A stretch of 64,000 nt of DNA from NCBI GenBank assembly GCA_003169735.1, contig PNAP01000031.1:20844-84843 (forward strand), written 5' to 3'. Position 1 is the first letter of the stretch; every line of letters begins with the position of its first letter. Both the position numbers and the translations under genes were made by a program. The notes beneath the pieces were generated by a model. That model was not told the origin of the DNA, searched no databases, and worked only from the letters and a program-made list of their open reading frames with translations. Source of the DNA: Chloroflexota bacterium. GTDB lineage: Bacteria > Chloroflexota > Limnocylindria > Limnocylindrales > CSP1-4. This document shows positions 16,802 to 23,331 of this stretch, piece after piece.

Positions 16802-17533
16802 CTACGGCGCTCCGGGAGCCGGTCGTGCCAGGTGGGAGAAGAATTCGGCGCGCGTCTTGTCGTTCGAGCGGAAGATGCCGAGCACCGCGCTCGTGGTCAT
16901 GATCGTGCCGGGCTTGCGCACGCCGCGCATCACCGCGCAGAGGTGCGTCGCCTCGATGACCACGCCGACGCCCTTGGGAGCCAGCCGCTCCATCAGCAGA
17001 TCCGCGACCTGGGACGTCAACCGTTCCTGGACCTGGAGCCGTCGGGCGAACGTCTCCACGATGCGCGGGATCTTGGACAGCCCGATGACCCGGCCGTTCG
17101 GGATGTAGGCGACCCCGGCGGTGCCGAAGAACGGCAGCAGGTGGTGCTCGCACAGCGAGTAGAACGGGATCTCCTTGACGACCACCATCTCGCTGTAATC
17201 GACCTCGAAGATCGCACCGTTGATGAGGCGGTCCGTGTCGACGTGATAGCCGGCAGTCAACTCGGTGTACATGCGGTGCACGCGGTCGGGCGTGCCGGCA
17301 AGGCCGGCTCGGTCGGGGTCCTCACCGATCTCGACCAGGATCTGGCGAACGGCTGCCTCGACCGGCCGGTCAGCCTCTTCCGTGGTGCCGACACTATCGA
17401 GGTGCGGCACGACCGAACCCTCGATGTCCCCGGTGACGGCGTCCTCGCCGATCTCGCGCTCGATCTCGTCGACCAGGGCGCGCACGTTCGCAGGCAGCTC
17501 GGGTCTGGTCGGTCTGGTCGGGCGGTCGCTCAT
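16802..17533 (-). CDS. folE: GTP cyclohydrolase I
   Basis: A 243-aa enzyme making dihydroneopterin triphosphate from GTP for folate. [20 protein letters not shown] near residue 125 carries the zinc-binding Cys and His plus the catalytic His, [14 protein letters not shown] near 150 and [10 protein letters not shown] near 203 complete the site. It is about 40 residues longer than typical because of an N-terminal extension (residues 1-55, acidic, probably disordered). The ATG overlaps the stop of the upstream TatA-like gene (ATGA), so folE depends on that gene's leaderless promoter. Function is secure; the pairing with TatA is probably incidental. Confidence 0.96.
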   Translation of the reverse strand: MSDRPTRPTRPELPANVRALVDEIEREIGEDAVTGDIEGSVVPHLDSVGTTEEADRPVEAAVRQILVEIGEDPDRAGLAGTPDRVHRMYTELTAGYHVDTDRLINGAIFEVDYSEMVVVKEIPFYSLCEHHLLPFFGTAGVAYIPNGRVIGLSKIPRIVETFARRLQVQERLTSQVADLLMERLAPKGVGVVIEATHLCAVMRGVRKPGTIMTTSAVLGIFRSNDKTRAEFFSHLARPAPGAP

Positions 17534-17706
17534 CCGGTCGGAGGCTGGTCGCCGTCCTTGTCGTGGTCCGTGTCACGCGACACCGCGTCGCGCGCTTCCT
17601 TGACGCCCCGGCCGAGCGCCGCGCCCAACGCGGGCAGGGTCTTCTTGCCACGCACCGCCAGGACGATGATCAGGATCAGCACCAGCAGCAGGGCAACGTC
17701 GCTCAT
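17530..17706 (-). CDS. tatA: TatA/E-like single-pass protein
   Basis: A 58-aa protein: [39 protein letters not shown]. One short N-terminal membrane helix, a positively charged hinge, then an amphipathic helix with the LPxLGxxLGRGxKE pattern of TatA-type proteins. The track ORF begins at 17889; ATG 17706 is chosen because TACGAT stands 6 nt upstream. The usual FG hinge is replaced by RGKK, so it may be a diverged TatA paralogue instead of the main translocase subunit; no tatC is in the window. Confidence 0.7.
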   Translation of the reverse strand: MSDVALLLVLILIIVLAVRGKKTLPALGAALGRGVKEARDAVSRDTDHDKDGDQPPTG

Positions 17707-17712
17707 GCGCGC

Positions 17713-17748
17713 ATCGTAGCGGTACGGTGGAAGCGGACGCGGTAGTCT
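17713..17748. promoter_or_regulatory. Divergent leaderless promoters for tatA (-) and thioesterase (+)
   Basis: On the minus strand TACGAT (17713-17718) lies 6 nt before ATG 17706. On the plus strand TAGTCT (17743-17748) lies 7 nt before ATG 17756. The two start codons are only 49 bp apart. Confidence 0.6.
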
Positions 17749-17755
17749 CGCCGGT

Positions 17756-18256
17756 ATGCCCGACCAGAGCCTCCAGGAACGGTACGCACCGGACTCGATC
17801 TGTTTCGGCTGCGGGCCCGCCAATCCCGAGGGTCTCCATATCCGATCCTTCGCCGCGTCCGACCTGGGTGCCGACCCGGACGCCGGCAAGGACGGGAGCG
17901 AGTGCGTCTGCGACTGGACGCCATCGCCACATCACGACGCTTTCCCCGGCACGCTCAACGGCGGCATGATCGGCACGCTCATGGATTGCCACTCCAACTG
18001 GACGGCGGCGCGTCACCTGATGCGTCAGGCGGGCGCGACCAAGGCGCCGACGACGGTGACGGCGGACTACCACGTTCGACTTCGGAAGCCCACACCGTCC
18101 GATCGACCGGTGCACGTTCGGGCGTGGGTGGTCGAGTCGACCGCCGACCGCGCCACCATCGACGCCGAGATGTCATCAGGCGGCGTCGTGACCGCGACCT
18201 GTCGCGGCCTGTTCGTGGCCGTCAGGCCGGGCCATCCGGCATACGAGCGCTGGTAG
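17756..18256 (+). CDS. PaaI-type hot-dog thioesterase
   Basis: A 166-aa single hot-dog domain. The N-terminus has ICFGCGPANPEGL, a CxxC-like beginning common in this thioesterase clade, HHDAFPGTLNGGMIGTLMDC near residues 59-78 holds the conserved HxxxxxGxxNGGxxxxLxD active-site region, and TVTADYHVRLRKPTP and TCRGLFVAV follow. Such enzymes hydrolyse acyl- or aryl-CoA. The start is fixed by TAGTCT upstream. Its 3' end overlaps the convergent alpha/beta hydrolase gene by 35 bp. The substrate is unknown. Confidence 0.85.
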   Translation: MPDQSLQERYAPDSICFGCGPANPEGLHIRSFAASDLGADPDAGKDGSECVCDWTPSPHHDAFPGTLNGGMIGTLMDCHSNWTAARHLMRQAGATKAPTTVTADYHVRLRKPTPSDRPVHVRAWVVESTADRATIDAEMSSGGVVTATCRGLFVAVRPGHPAYERW

Positions 18257-19199
18257 CGACGCTCTCGAGCAACGCGCGAAGCTCAGAGGCGACCTCCGCC
18301 GGCCGGTAGCGCATCAGGTTGTGGCCCGATCCGGGATAGCGCACGACGCGCGGAGCCACCAACCCGACCGAGGCTCGTGCCCGGACGACGTCATCGAGCG
18401 CCAGATCACGCTCGCGAGCGTCCTCGTCGTCGGCCGTGGCCGCTTCCGCGACGAGCACCAGCATCGGCACGGCGGCGCGGGTCAGCGCTTCCAGCGGACG
18501 GTACGAGTACATCGCTTCGACCGACCCGCGGACCGCCGCCGACCGACTGACCAGCCCGACGTGACCGGCGTGCTTCTGGTCGACCTGGGCGCGGGCGGCC
18601 GCTTCTTGGTCGGCGTCCCACGTCGCTGGGTCGAACGCCTCCCGGTCGGCGAGGAAGGCGTCCATCGAGCTCATCACTTCCGGCGGGTCGGCGAGGCCGG
18701 CGAGGAACTCGGATTGGCTCGCGCGGGTCGCTTCGGCGATGTCCTCCCAGCCGCCGTCGACGAGGGCGATCGCCGCCACCGATGCGGGTCGGAGTGCCGC
18801 CATCGTGGCCGCGATCATCGCCCCGAACCCGTGACCCGCCACGACCGCGGGCGGGCCATCCATCGCATCCCCCCAGCCATGGCCGGTCATCACGGTGAGC
18901 ACGTCCATCGCCAGCGACGACAGGTCGTAGCCGCTTCGGGCCGGATCGGAGAGGCCGTGGCCGCGCAAGTCGACCGCGATGACGTCGGTGACGTCCTGGA
19001 GGCGGCGAGCCACCGGGGCCCAGATGCGCGCCGTCTGCGTGATGCCGTGGAGGAGGACCAGCGGGGGGAGCGGCGGCGCGCCGGGCCGGTCCGCGGCGAC
19101 GCCCCAATCGAGGTAGTGGATCCGGTCGCCGGTCTCGAGTCGGATGACGAACGATTCGGGCTCGCCCGCGTTGGCTTCGGGCGGGGGCGCGTCGCTCAC
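18222..19199 (-). CDS. Alpha/beta hydrolase-fold protein with Gly at the nucleophile position
   Basis: A 325-aa protein with the fold's landmarks: HYLDWG near residue 25, PLVLLHGITQTARIW near 45 (oxyanion HG), VIAVDLRGHGLSDPA near 73, and a C-terminal YPGSGHNLMRYRP with the catalytic His. The nucleophile elbow reads VVAGHGFGAMIAA, so the expected GxSxG Ser is Gly (confirmed on the DNA: GGT CAC GGG TTC GGG). The protein may be non-hydrolytic or use a different mechanism. The GTG at 19199 is chosen over the track's 19355 because TATGCT lies 6 nt upstream. A second hydrolase in the window (47914) has the same replacement. Confidence 0.82.
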   Translation of the reverse strand: MSDAPPPEANAGEPESFVIRLETGDRIHYLDWGVAADRPGAPPLPPLVLLHGITQTARIWAPVARRLQDVTDVIAVDLRGHGLSDPARSGYDLSSLAMDVLTVMTGHGWGDAMDGPPAVVAGHGFGAMIAATMAALRPASVAAIALVDGGWEDIAEATRASQSEFLAGLADPPEVMSSMDAFLADREAFDPATWDADQEAAARAQVDQKHAGHVGLVSRSAAVRGSVEAMYSYRPLEALTRAAVPMLVLVAEAATADDEDARERDLALDDVVRARASVGLVAPRVVRYPGSGHNLMRYRPAEVASELRALLESVATSARMPDGPA

Positions 19200-19204
19200 C
19201 CGAC

Positions 19205-19211
19205 TAGCATA
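19205..19211. promoter_or_regulatory. Overlapping bidirectional -10 boxes
   Basis: The 9-bp palindrome-like CTAGCATAG provides TAGCAT on the plus strand (8 nt before ATG 19219) and TATGCT on the minus strand (6 nt before GTG 19199). The two -10 boxes share five base pairs, so both promoters cannot be open at once. Confidence 0.6.
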
Positions 19212-19218
19212 GGCAGCG

Positions 19219-19665
19219 ATGCCCATCCGTCGCCGCGGGTCGCTGGCCCGCCGCCATGTCCATCGCCGCTCGGCGCTCGGCGTGGACGCGGGCGGCAGCG
19301 CGGCCGGTGCGGGATATGGGCACTTCGAGGACCTCGTGGCACAGGCGCTCGACACGCTGCCGGCTCCGTTCGCGGCACTGCTCGAAAATGTGGCCGTGGT
19401 GATCGAAGACGAGCCGTCGGCCGAGCAGCTGCGGGGCGGCGACGGCGAAACGCTGTATGGCCTCTACGAGGGCACGCCGGCCGTGGAATATGCGGCCGAC
19501 TGGGTGCCCTTCCCGAACAAGATCACGCTCTTCCGCTTCCCGCTCGAGGAAGACTTCCCCGATCCGATCGAACTGGCAGAGGAGGTGCGCCGGACCGTCA
19601 TCCACGAGCTGGCCCATCACGCCGGTATCGGCGAAGAGCGCCTGCGCGAACTCGGCTACGACTGA
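19219..19665 (+). CDS. Zincin-like metallopeptidase family protein
   Basis: A 148-aa protein of the small putative metallopeptidase family (DUF1025 type). The zinc motif is TVIHELAHHAGI near residue 130 (HExxH plus a nearby Gly/Glu), preceded by FEDLVAQALDTLPAPFAALLENVAVVIEDEP near 40 and the conserved LYGLYEGTP near 82. ITLFRFPLEE near 105 is also typical. The N-terminal 28 residues are basic and not part of the fold. Natural substrates of this family are unknown. The start fits TAGCAT 8 nt upstream. It overlaps the convergent dehydratase gene by 10 bp. Confidence 0.85.
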   Translation: MPIRRRGSLARRHVHRRSALGVDAGGSAAGAGYGHFEDLVAQALDTLPAPFAALLENVAVVIEDEPSAEQLRGGDGETLYGLYEGTPAVEYAADWVPFPNKITLFRFPLEEDFPDPIELAEEVRRTVIHELAHHAGIGEERLRELGYD

Positions 19666-20693
19666 GGCGGAGCGGCAAGCAGCTCGCCGAGGCGCGCCAA
19701 GTCGACATTGCCGCCGGAAGCGATCACGCAGACGGTCTCGCCGTCGTGGATGGGTACCTGGCCGGAGATGACCGCACCGAGCGCGGTCGCGCCGGCTGGT
19801 TCGAGGACCTGCTTCATCCGCTCCATCGCGAAGCGCATGCCGCCCACGATCGTCGGCTCATCGACCAGGAGGATGTCGTCCACGTAGCGACGCACGAGGT
19901 CGAGCGTCCAGGCCCCGGCGAACGGCGCCCCGAGACCATCGGCGATGGAAACCGGATGGATCTGGACCGGCTTGCCAGCCGCCAGGCCAAGCGTGATGGC
20001 GTTGCTGCGCTCCGGCTCGATGCCGATGACGCGGACGCTCGGGCGGAGCTGCTTGGCGGCGGCCGAGACACCCGAGATGAGGCCGCCACCACCGACGCCG
20101 ACGACGATGACATCGACGTCGGGCAGGTCCTCGACGATCTCGAGCCCGACGGTCCCCTGCCCGGCGATGATCTCGGGGTCATCGAACGGCGGGACGTAGA
20201 CGAGGCCGCGTTCCTCCTGGAGTTCCTGCATCCGGATGAGCGTCTCGCCCACGTGCGCACCGTGGAGCACGACTTCGGCGCCGTAGCCGGCCGCGGCGTC
20301 CGCCTTGGAGCGCGATGCGCCGGTCGGCATGCACACCGTCACTGGCACGCCGGCCGACGCGCCGACATAGGCGAGCGCGGCGGCATGGTTGCCGGCCGAG
20401 ATGGTGATGAGGCCGCGAGCACGTTCGTCGGGAGTGAGTTGGAGGACGCGGTTCGTGGCGCCGCGCGGCTTGAACGAGCCGGTGACCTGGAGATGCTCCG
20501 CCTTGAGGAAGAGGCGCGGCCTGGCGTCGCGTGACGGCCCGTCGCCGATCCGGATCCCGAGGCGCGCGCCGAGGAGGCGTGCCGCAGTTCGGGAGCTGAG
20601 CATCGGCGTTCGGTGGACGCGGCCGGCGATCCGCGCACGTGCCTCGTGGATCGCCGCGAGGGACACATCGCGAAGCGCGCGCTCGTCAGTCAC
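19656..20693 (-). CDS. Threonine/serine dehydratase-like PLP enzyme
   Basis: A 345-aa fold-type II PLP enzyme. LKAEHLQVTGSFKPRGATN near residues 63-81 holds the PLP-binding Lys (SFKxRGA), TISAGNHAAALAY near 95 matches the Asn loop, VGVGGGGLISGV near 180 is the phosphate-binding glycine loop, and VIASGGNVDLARL closes the chain. There is no C-terminal ACT domain, so it resembles catabolic (TdcB-like) threonine ammonia-lyase or serine racemase/dehydratase rather than IlvA. The GTG at 20693 is preceded by TAGACT at 6 nt. Substrate choice between Thr, Ser and beta-hydroxyaspartate is open. Confidence 0.9.
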   Translation of the reverse strand: MTDERALRDVSLAAIHEARARIAGRVHRTPMLSSRTAARLLGARLGIRIGDGPSRDARPRLFLKAEHLQVTGSFKPRGATNRVLQLTPDERARGLITISAGNHAAALAYVGASAGVPVTVCMPTGASRSKADAAAGYGAEVVLHGAHVGETLIRMQELQEERGLVYVPPFDDPEIIAGQGTVGLEIVEDLPDVDVIVVGVGGGGLISGVSAAAKQLRPSVRVIGIEPERSNAITLGLAAGKPVQIHPVSIADGLGAPFAGAWTLDLVRRYVDDILLVDEPTIVGGMRFAMERMKQVLEPAGATALGAVISGQVPIHDGETVCVIASGGNVDLARLGELLAAPPQS

Positions 20694-20699
20694 CCGAGG

Positions 20700-20705
20700 A
20701 GTCTA
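20700..20705 (-). promoter_or_regulatory. -10 box TAGACT, leaderless-type
   Basis: TAGACT lies 6 nt before GTG 20693. Confidence 0.55.
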
Positions 20706-20788
20706 GAGCGCGAGAGCATGGTCATCGAGCGCCACAAGTCGATCAGCTGGTCGATGCGGCCGCGAGTCGCCGGGCGATGCGCTTACCT

Positions 20789-20910
20789 CCAAATGGGCAC
20801 CATGAAGCCACTGTTCACGGAATCGGAGCCATTTCCCGCCAGCCCGACCCCTTGATGCCCCTTTGGCGGCAAGCACCAGAACCGCGGCCGTCTGGTGCGC
20901 ATTTGGCGAG
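20789..20910. repeat. Inverted-repeat cluster (possible miniature element)
   Basis: CCAAATGGGCACCA at 20789-20802 is inverted at 20893-20906 (13 of 14). Inside is a perfect 8-bp hairpin GCACCAGA/TCTGGTGC (20873-20898) and the block ATGCCCCTTTGGCGGC at 20855, which recurs in the 43.1-kb intergenic region. No coding potential is seen. Confidence 0.55.
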
Positions 20911-20948
20911 AAACGGAAGCGTCGGGCGCCCAGCCGGCAGTGCGAAGG

Positions 20949-20954
20949 TAGGAT
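20949..20954 (+). promoter_or_regulatory. Possible -10 box TAGGAT
   Basis: TAGGAT lies 6 nt before an ATG at 20961. The ORF from that ATG looks poorly coding after about 20 residues, while a better small ORF starts at 20996 in another frame, so the real product of this promoter is unclear. Confidence 0.35.
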
Positions 20955-20995
20955 TCAACAATGGCTGCCGGCGACGTCGGACTCAGGTATGCGCG

Positions 20996-21172
20996 ATGGC
21001 GAGCGTGGCTTCGGACCTGTATGTCGGATGTCCTGTACCACCGGCTGGGCCTGCGGGTGCCAAGGCTCGCGACTGCGGCGACCACGACTGGTACAGCCGG
21101 GGAGATGGGATCGACGCGTGCTACCACTGCCGTGTCGAGCGTGCGACGCCAGACGACGCGCCGTGGGTTTGA
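20996..21172 (+). CDS. Possible small Cys/His protein
   Basis: A 58-aa ORF beginning MASVASDLYVG whose second half reads ARDCGDHDWYSRGDGIDACYHC. The Cys/His spacing could bind zinc, and third-position GC is high from about residue 22 onward. The start is uncertain and the first third looks weaker. A frameshift relative to the ATG at 20961 is possible. The rest of the 20.7-21.2 kb gap is repeat sequence without a gene. Reported as a candidate only. Confidence 0.35.
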   Translation: MASVASDLYVGCPVPPAGPAGAKARDCGDHDWYSRGDGIDACYHCRVERATPDDAPWV

Positions 21173-21184
21173 CCCAGACGCTAC

Positions 21185-21213
21185 TTGCGTACTTGCGCAA
21201 TCAATGAGACACT
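21185..21213 (+). promoter_or_regulatory. arsR promoter with embedded palindrome
   Basis: TTGCGT (21185-21190) and GACACT (21208-21213) are spaced 17 bp, with GACACT 6 nt before the GTG at 21220. The perfect palindrome TTGCGCAA (21193-21200) sits in the spacer and TACTTGCG is repeated in tandem; this would suit autoregulation by the ArsR-type product. Confidence 0.45.
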
Positions 21214-21219
21214 ACGGGC

Positions 21220-21555
21220 GTGACTTTGGCGACAGCACCCGACCTCTCGACCGAGACCGATGATTGCACGGACGTCTCGAGCGAGGCCGACCGGCAGCGA
21301 TTCGCAGCCATCGGTCGGGCGCTGGCCGATCCGAAGCGACTGTGCGTCCTCGAGATCCTTGCCGGCGGTGAACGCTCGGTGAGCGACCTCTCACGGGAAG
21401 CCAGCTGTCACGTCCCGAACATGAGCCAACACCTGGCGGTCCTCCGCTCGGCGGGCCTGGTCGAGACGCGGCGCGAGGGCAACGCCGTCCTCTATCGCCT
21501 CGCGAACCCACACGTCCTCGAGACTTATCGCCTCATCCAGGCGCTGGCCGGATAG
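21220..21555 (+). CDS. ArsR/SmtB-family winged-helix regulator
   Basis: A 111-aa regulator. RFAAIGRALADPKRLCVLEIL (about residues 24-44) is the ArsR N-terminal helix pair, then SVSDLSREASCHVPNMSQHLAVLRSAGLVETRREGNAVLYRL is the winged helix with recognition helix. A Cys sits at the start of the recognition helix (ASCHVPNMSQH) and two more Cys occur in the N-terminal part and at RLCVLE, so metal or redox sensing is possible, although the classic ELCVCD motif is absent. It starts at GTG 21220, possibly leaderless. The thioredoxin gene follows by 23 bp and is probably its target, a reasonable link if the Cys residues sense redox state. Confidence 0.85.
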   Translation: MTLATAPDLSTETDDCTDVSSEADRQRFAAIGRALADPKRLCVLEILAGGERSVSDLSREASCHVPNMSQHLAVLRSAGLVETRREGNAVLYRLANPHVLETYRLIQALAG

Positions 21556-21578
21556 CCAGCAGAAAGGAACCCATTCCC

Positions 21579-21962
21579 ATGGCCATCAAGGAAGCGACCG
21601 ACGCGACATTCGAAGAGATGGTGCTTCACAGCGAGCGTCCAGTGGTCGTTGACTTCTGGGCGACGTGGTGCGGACCCTGCAAGATGGTCGCCCCCGAGAT
21701 GGTGAAGCTCGCCGCGAAGTACGAGGGCGCGGTCGATGTCGTCAAGGTCGATGTCGACGCCAACCCCGGCATCTCGCAGGCGTTCAACATCATGAGCATC
21801 CCCACCATCGCGTTCTTCCGGCCCGGCGCAACGCCCCAGGGCGTCGTCGGCTTCCGCCAGCTCGAGCAGCTCGAGCAGCAGTTCGGACTGGCCCAGTTCA
21901 TCCCCGCCCCGGCCGCTCCGGTCGCCACGGCGACGCCCACCTCGGGCGACTCCGCCACCTGA
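21579..21962 (+). CDS. trxA: Thioredoxin
   Basis: A 127-aa thioredoxin. VVVDFWATWCGPCKMVAPEM at residues 22-41 has the active-site WCGPC, and SIPTIAFFRPG near 73 carries the cis-Pro. The domain ends near residue 108; the remaining tail is Ala/Pro/Thr-rich (APAAPVATATPTSGDSAT) and probably disordered. AGAAAGGAA is 8 nt upstream of the ATG. It forms an operon with the ArsR regulator and is followed by an intrinsic terminator. Confidence 0.95.
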   Translation: MAIKEATDATFEEMVLHSERPVVVDFWATWCGPCKMVAPEMVKLAAKYEGAVDVVKVDVDANPGISQAFNIMSIPTIAFFRPGATPQGVVGFRQLEQLEQQFGLAQFIPAPAAPVATATPTSGDSAT

Positions 21963-21984
21963 CCTCGCTCTCCGCACACCCCGA

Positions 21985-22016
21985 CGCCCCGGCCGACCCC
22001 CGGGGCGTTTCCTTTT
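21985..22016 (+). terminator. Intrinsic terminator after trxA
   Basis: CGCCCCGG (21985-21992) pairs perfectly with CCGGGGCG (22000-22007), followed by TTTCCTTTT. It is the clearest rho-independent terminator in the window. Confidence 0.85.
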
Positions 22017-22045
22017 GCCCCGAGCTGTTCGACGGCATCGACCAG

Positions 22046-22531
22046 TCACTCAGGACCGCTGGGTTCGGACAGCCGCATCAGGAGCGCGGGACCATCGGGG
22101 TGATCGTCCCAGGGGCGGTCGATGCTGAACCCGGCCTTCTCCCAGGCACGGATGGCTCGAGGGTTGTCCTGCGCCGGGTCCACGGTGATGTCGCGCCAAC
22201 CGCGGTCGCGCACCAGATGCGAGATCAGCAGTCGCGCCGCCATCGGCCCCAAGCCCTGGTCCCGCCACTCGGGCACCAGCATCATGTCGAGCCCTGCGTC
22301 ACCCGGGCCTTCGAGGTGGTACTGGATGTAGCCGATGGGCTGCTCCGCGGACTCGACGATGAAAGACTCGACTCGTGGACATCGAAGGCCGATGTACTTG
22401 GTTGCCACTTCATCTCTGGTGAGCGCCCGTCCGCCCCACCATCGATAGATCTCCAGCTCGGCAAACCAATGTGCAAGCAGGTCGAGGTCCCGCGAGGTCG
22501 ATGGCCGAAGTCGGAGCCCACCGGCTTCCAA
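22046..22531 (-). CDS. GNAT acetyltransferase, aminoglycoside 6'-N-acetyltransferase-like
   Basis: A 161-aa GNAT of the AAC(6')/Acetyltransf_8 group. LRLRPSTSRDLDLLAHWF opens the fold, IGYIQYH near residue 65 and GLDMMLVPEWRDQGLGPMAARLLISHL near 82 give the acetyl-CoA loop (here QGLGP), and ITVDPAQDNPRAIRAWEKAGF near 115 is the hallmark of this clade. Whether it acetylates an aminoglycoside or a siderophore/other amine is unknown. The listed start is TTG (22531) with no strong Shine-Dalgarno, so the exact start is uncertain. Confidence 0.82.
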   Translation of the reverse strand: MEAGGLRLRPSTSRDLDLLAHWFAELEIYRWWGGRALTRDEVATKYIGLRCPRVESFIVESAEQPIGYIQYHLEGPGDAGLDMMLVPEWRDQGLGPMAARLLISHLVRDRGWRDITVDPAQDNPRAIRAWEKAGFSIDRPWDDHPDGPALLMRLSEPSGPE

Positions 22532-22567
22532 GATGGGGTGAGGATGGTCCAGTTGCCGCCCTCCGAT

Positions 22568-22888
22568 CTAGGACTCGGCGGCGCGCCAGGCGCTCAGGAA
22601 CCAGGCTTCGGCTCGGTCAAGGACGAACTGATCGACCGTCGGCGGGGCGAAACGGATCCAGCCGCCGCCGCGGCGGGAGGCGGACACGTTGGGCGTCGCC
22701 TCGACGGCCTCCGCGACATCGGGATCGAGGCGAAGCTCGATGGCTCGCCCGTCGGTGATCGCGAACGCGACGTCGTCGCGCCGATACTCGATGACATCGT
22801 CGAGGTGGTGGGCGCTCGCCGAGTCCAGATCGGCCGCTAATCGGGCGAACAGGTCTGCCATGGTGGCACCCGCTCCGCCGCCGTTCAT
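22568..22888 (-). CDS. Hypothetical protein coupled to a pyridoxamine-oxidase-like gene
   Basis: A 106-aa product starting MNGGGAGATMADLFARLAADLD and ending VDQFVLDRAEAWFLSAWRAAES. The centre has YRRDDVAFAITDGRAIELRLDPDVAEAV, reading like a small alpha/beta domain that compares residues. No family recognised with confidence. The ATG at 22888 overlaps the upstream stop (ATGA), so it is translated with the FMN/F420-type protein. The longer track ORF to 23404 is an out-of-frame run through the neighbour. Confidence 0.65.
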   Translation of the reverse strand: MNGGGAGATMADLFARLAADLDSASAHHLDDVIEYRRDDVAFAITDGRAIELRLDPDVAEAVEATPNVSASRRGGGWIRFAPPTVDQFVLDRAEAWFLSAWRAAES

Positions 22889-23331
22889 CGGCCCCAGCTC
22901 AGGATCCGCTCCGGGTCGACGATGATGACGATCGGCGTGCCCTTCTCGGCCATCTTGTTGGCCATCTCGATGGGGGGACGGTCGGGCAGGTAGCGGCGGA
23001 TCTGGGCCTGGCTGATGCGGATGTACTCGGCCCTGCCGTCGTCCCCGTCGACGATCCAGGCGCTGCCGCGGACAAGGATGCCGCGCTTTCGCCGGAGGTC
23101 TCCATCGATCTCCAGTGCCGCGCGGCCGGTTCGCCGGATATTCGCGACCTTGTGGTCCGTGGCGTCCGTGCCGATGGAGAACCGCTCGCCGTCCCAGTGG
23201 AACCAGGCCGGCACCACGTGAGCATCGCCGTTCTTCTCGATGGTCCCGATGCGGCACAGGTTCGGCTCGTCGAGGAAACCGGTCAGCGCGTTCGGATCGG
23301 CGGCCCAGCCGCCAACCTTGATGGCCGCCAT
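22885..23331 (-). CDS. Pyridoxamine 5'-phosphate oxidase-like (flavin/F420-binding split-barrel) protein
   Basis: A 148-aa split-barrel protein. FLDEPNLCRIGTIEKNGDAHVVPAWFHWDG (about 19-48) is the family's opening strand-turn pattern, and IGTDATDHKVANIRRTGRAALEID near 55 supplies the cofactor phosphate-binding basic residues. Many such proteins in actinobacteria and Chloroflexota bind F420 instead of FMN; the LLM oxidoreductase at 50 kb suggests F420 is available. The ATG at 23331 overlaps the stop of the mutase gene by one base, so it belongs to the mutase operon. Substrate unknown. Confidence 0.83.
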   Translation of the reverse strand: MAAIKVGGWAADPNALTGFLDEPNLCRIGTIEKNGDAHVVPAWFHWDGERFSIGTDATDHKVANIRRTGRAALEIDGDLRRKRGILVRGSAWIVDGDDGRAEYIRISQAQIRRYLPDRPPIEMANKMAEKGTPIVIIVDPERILSWGR

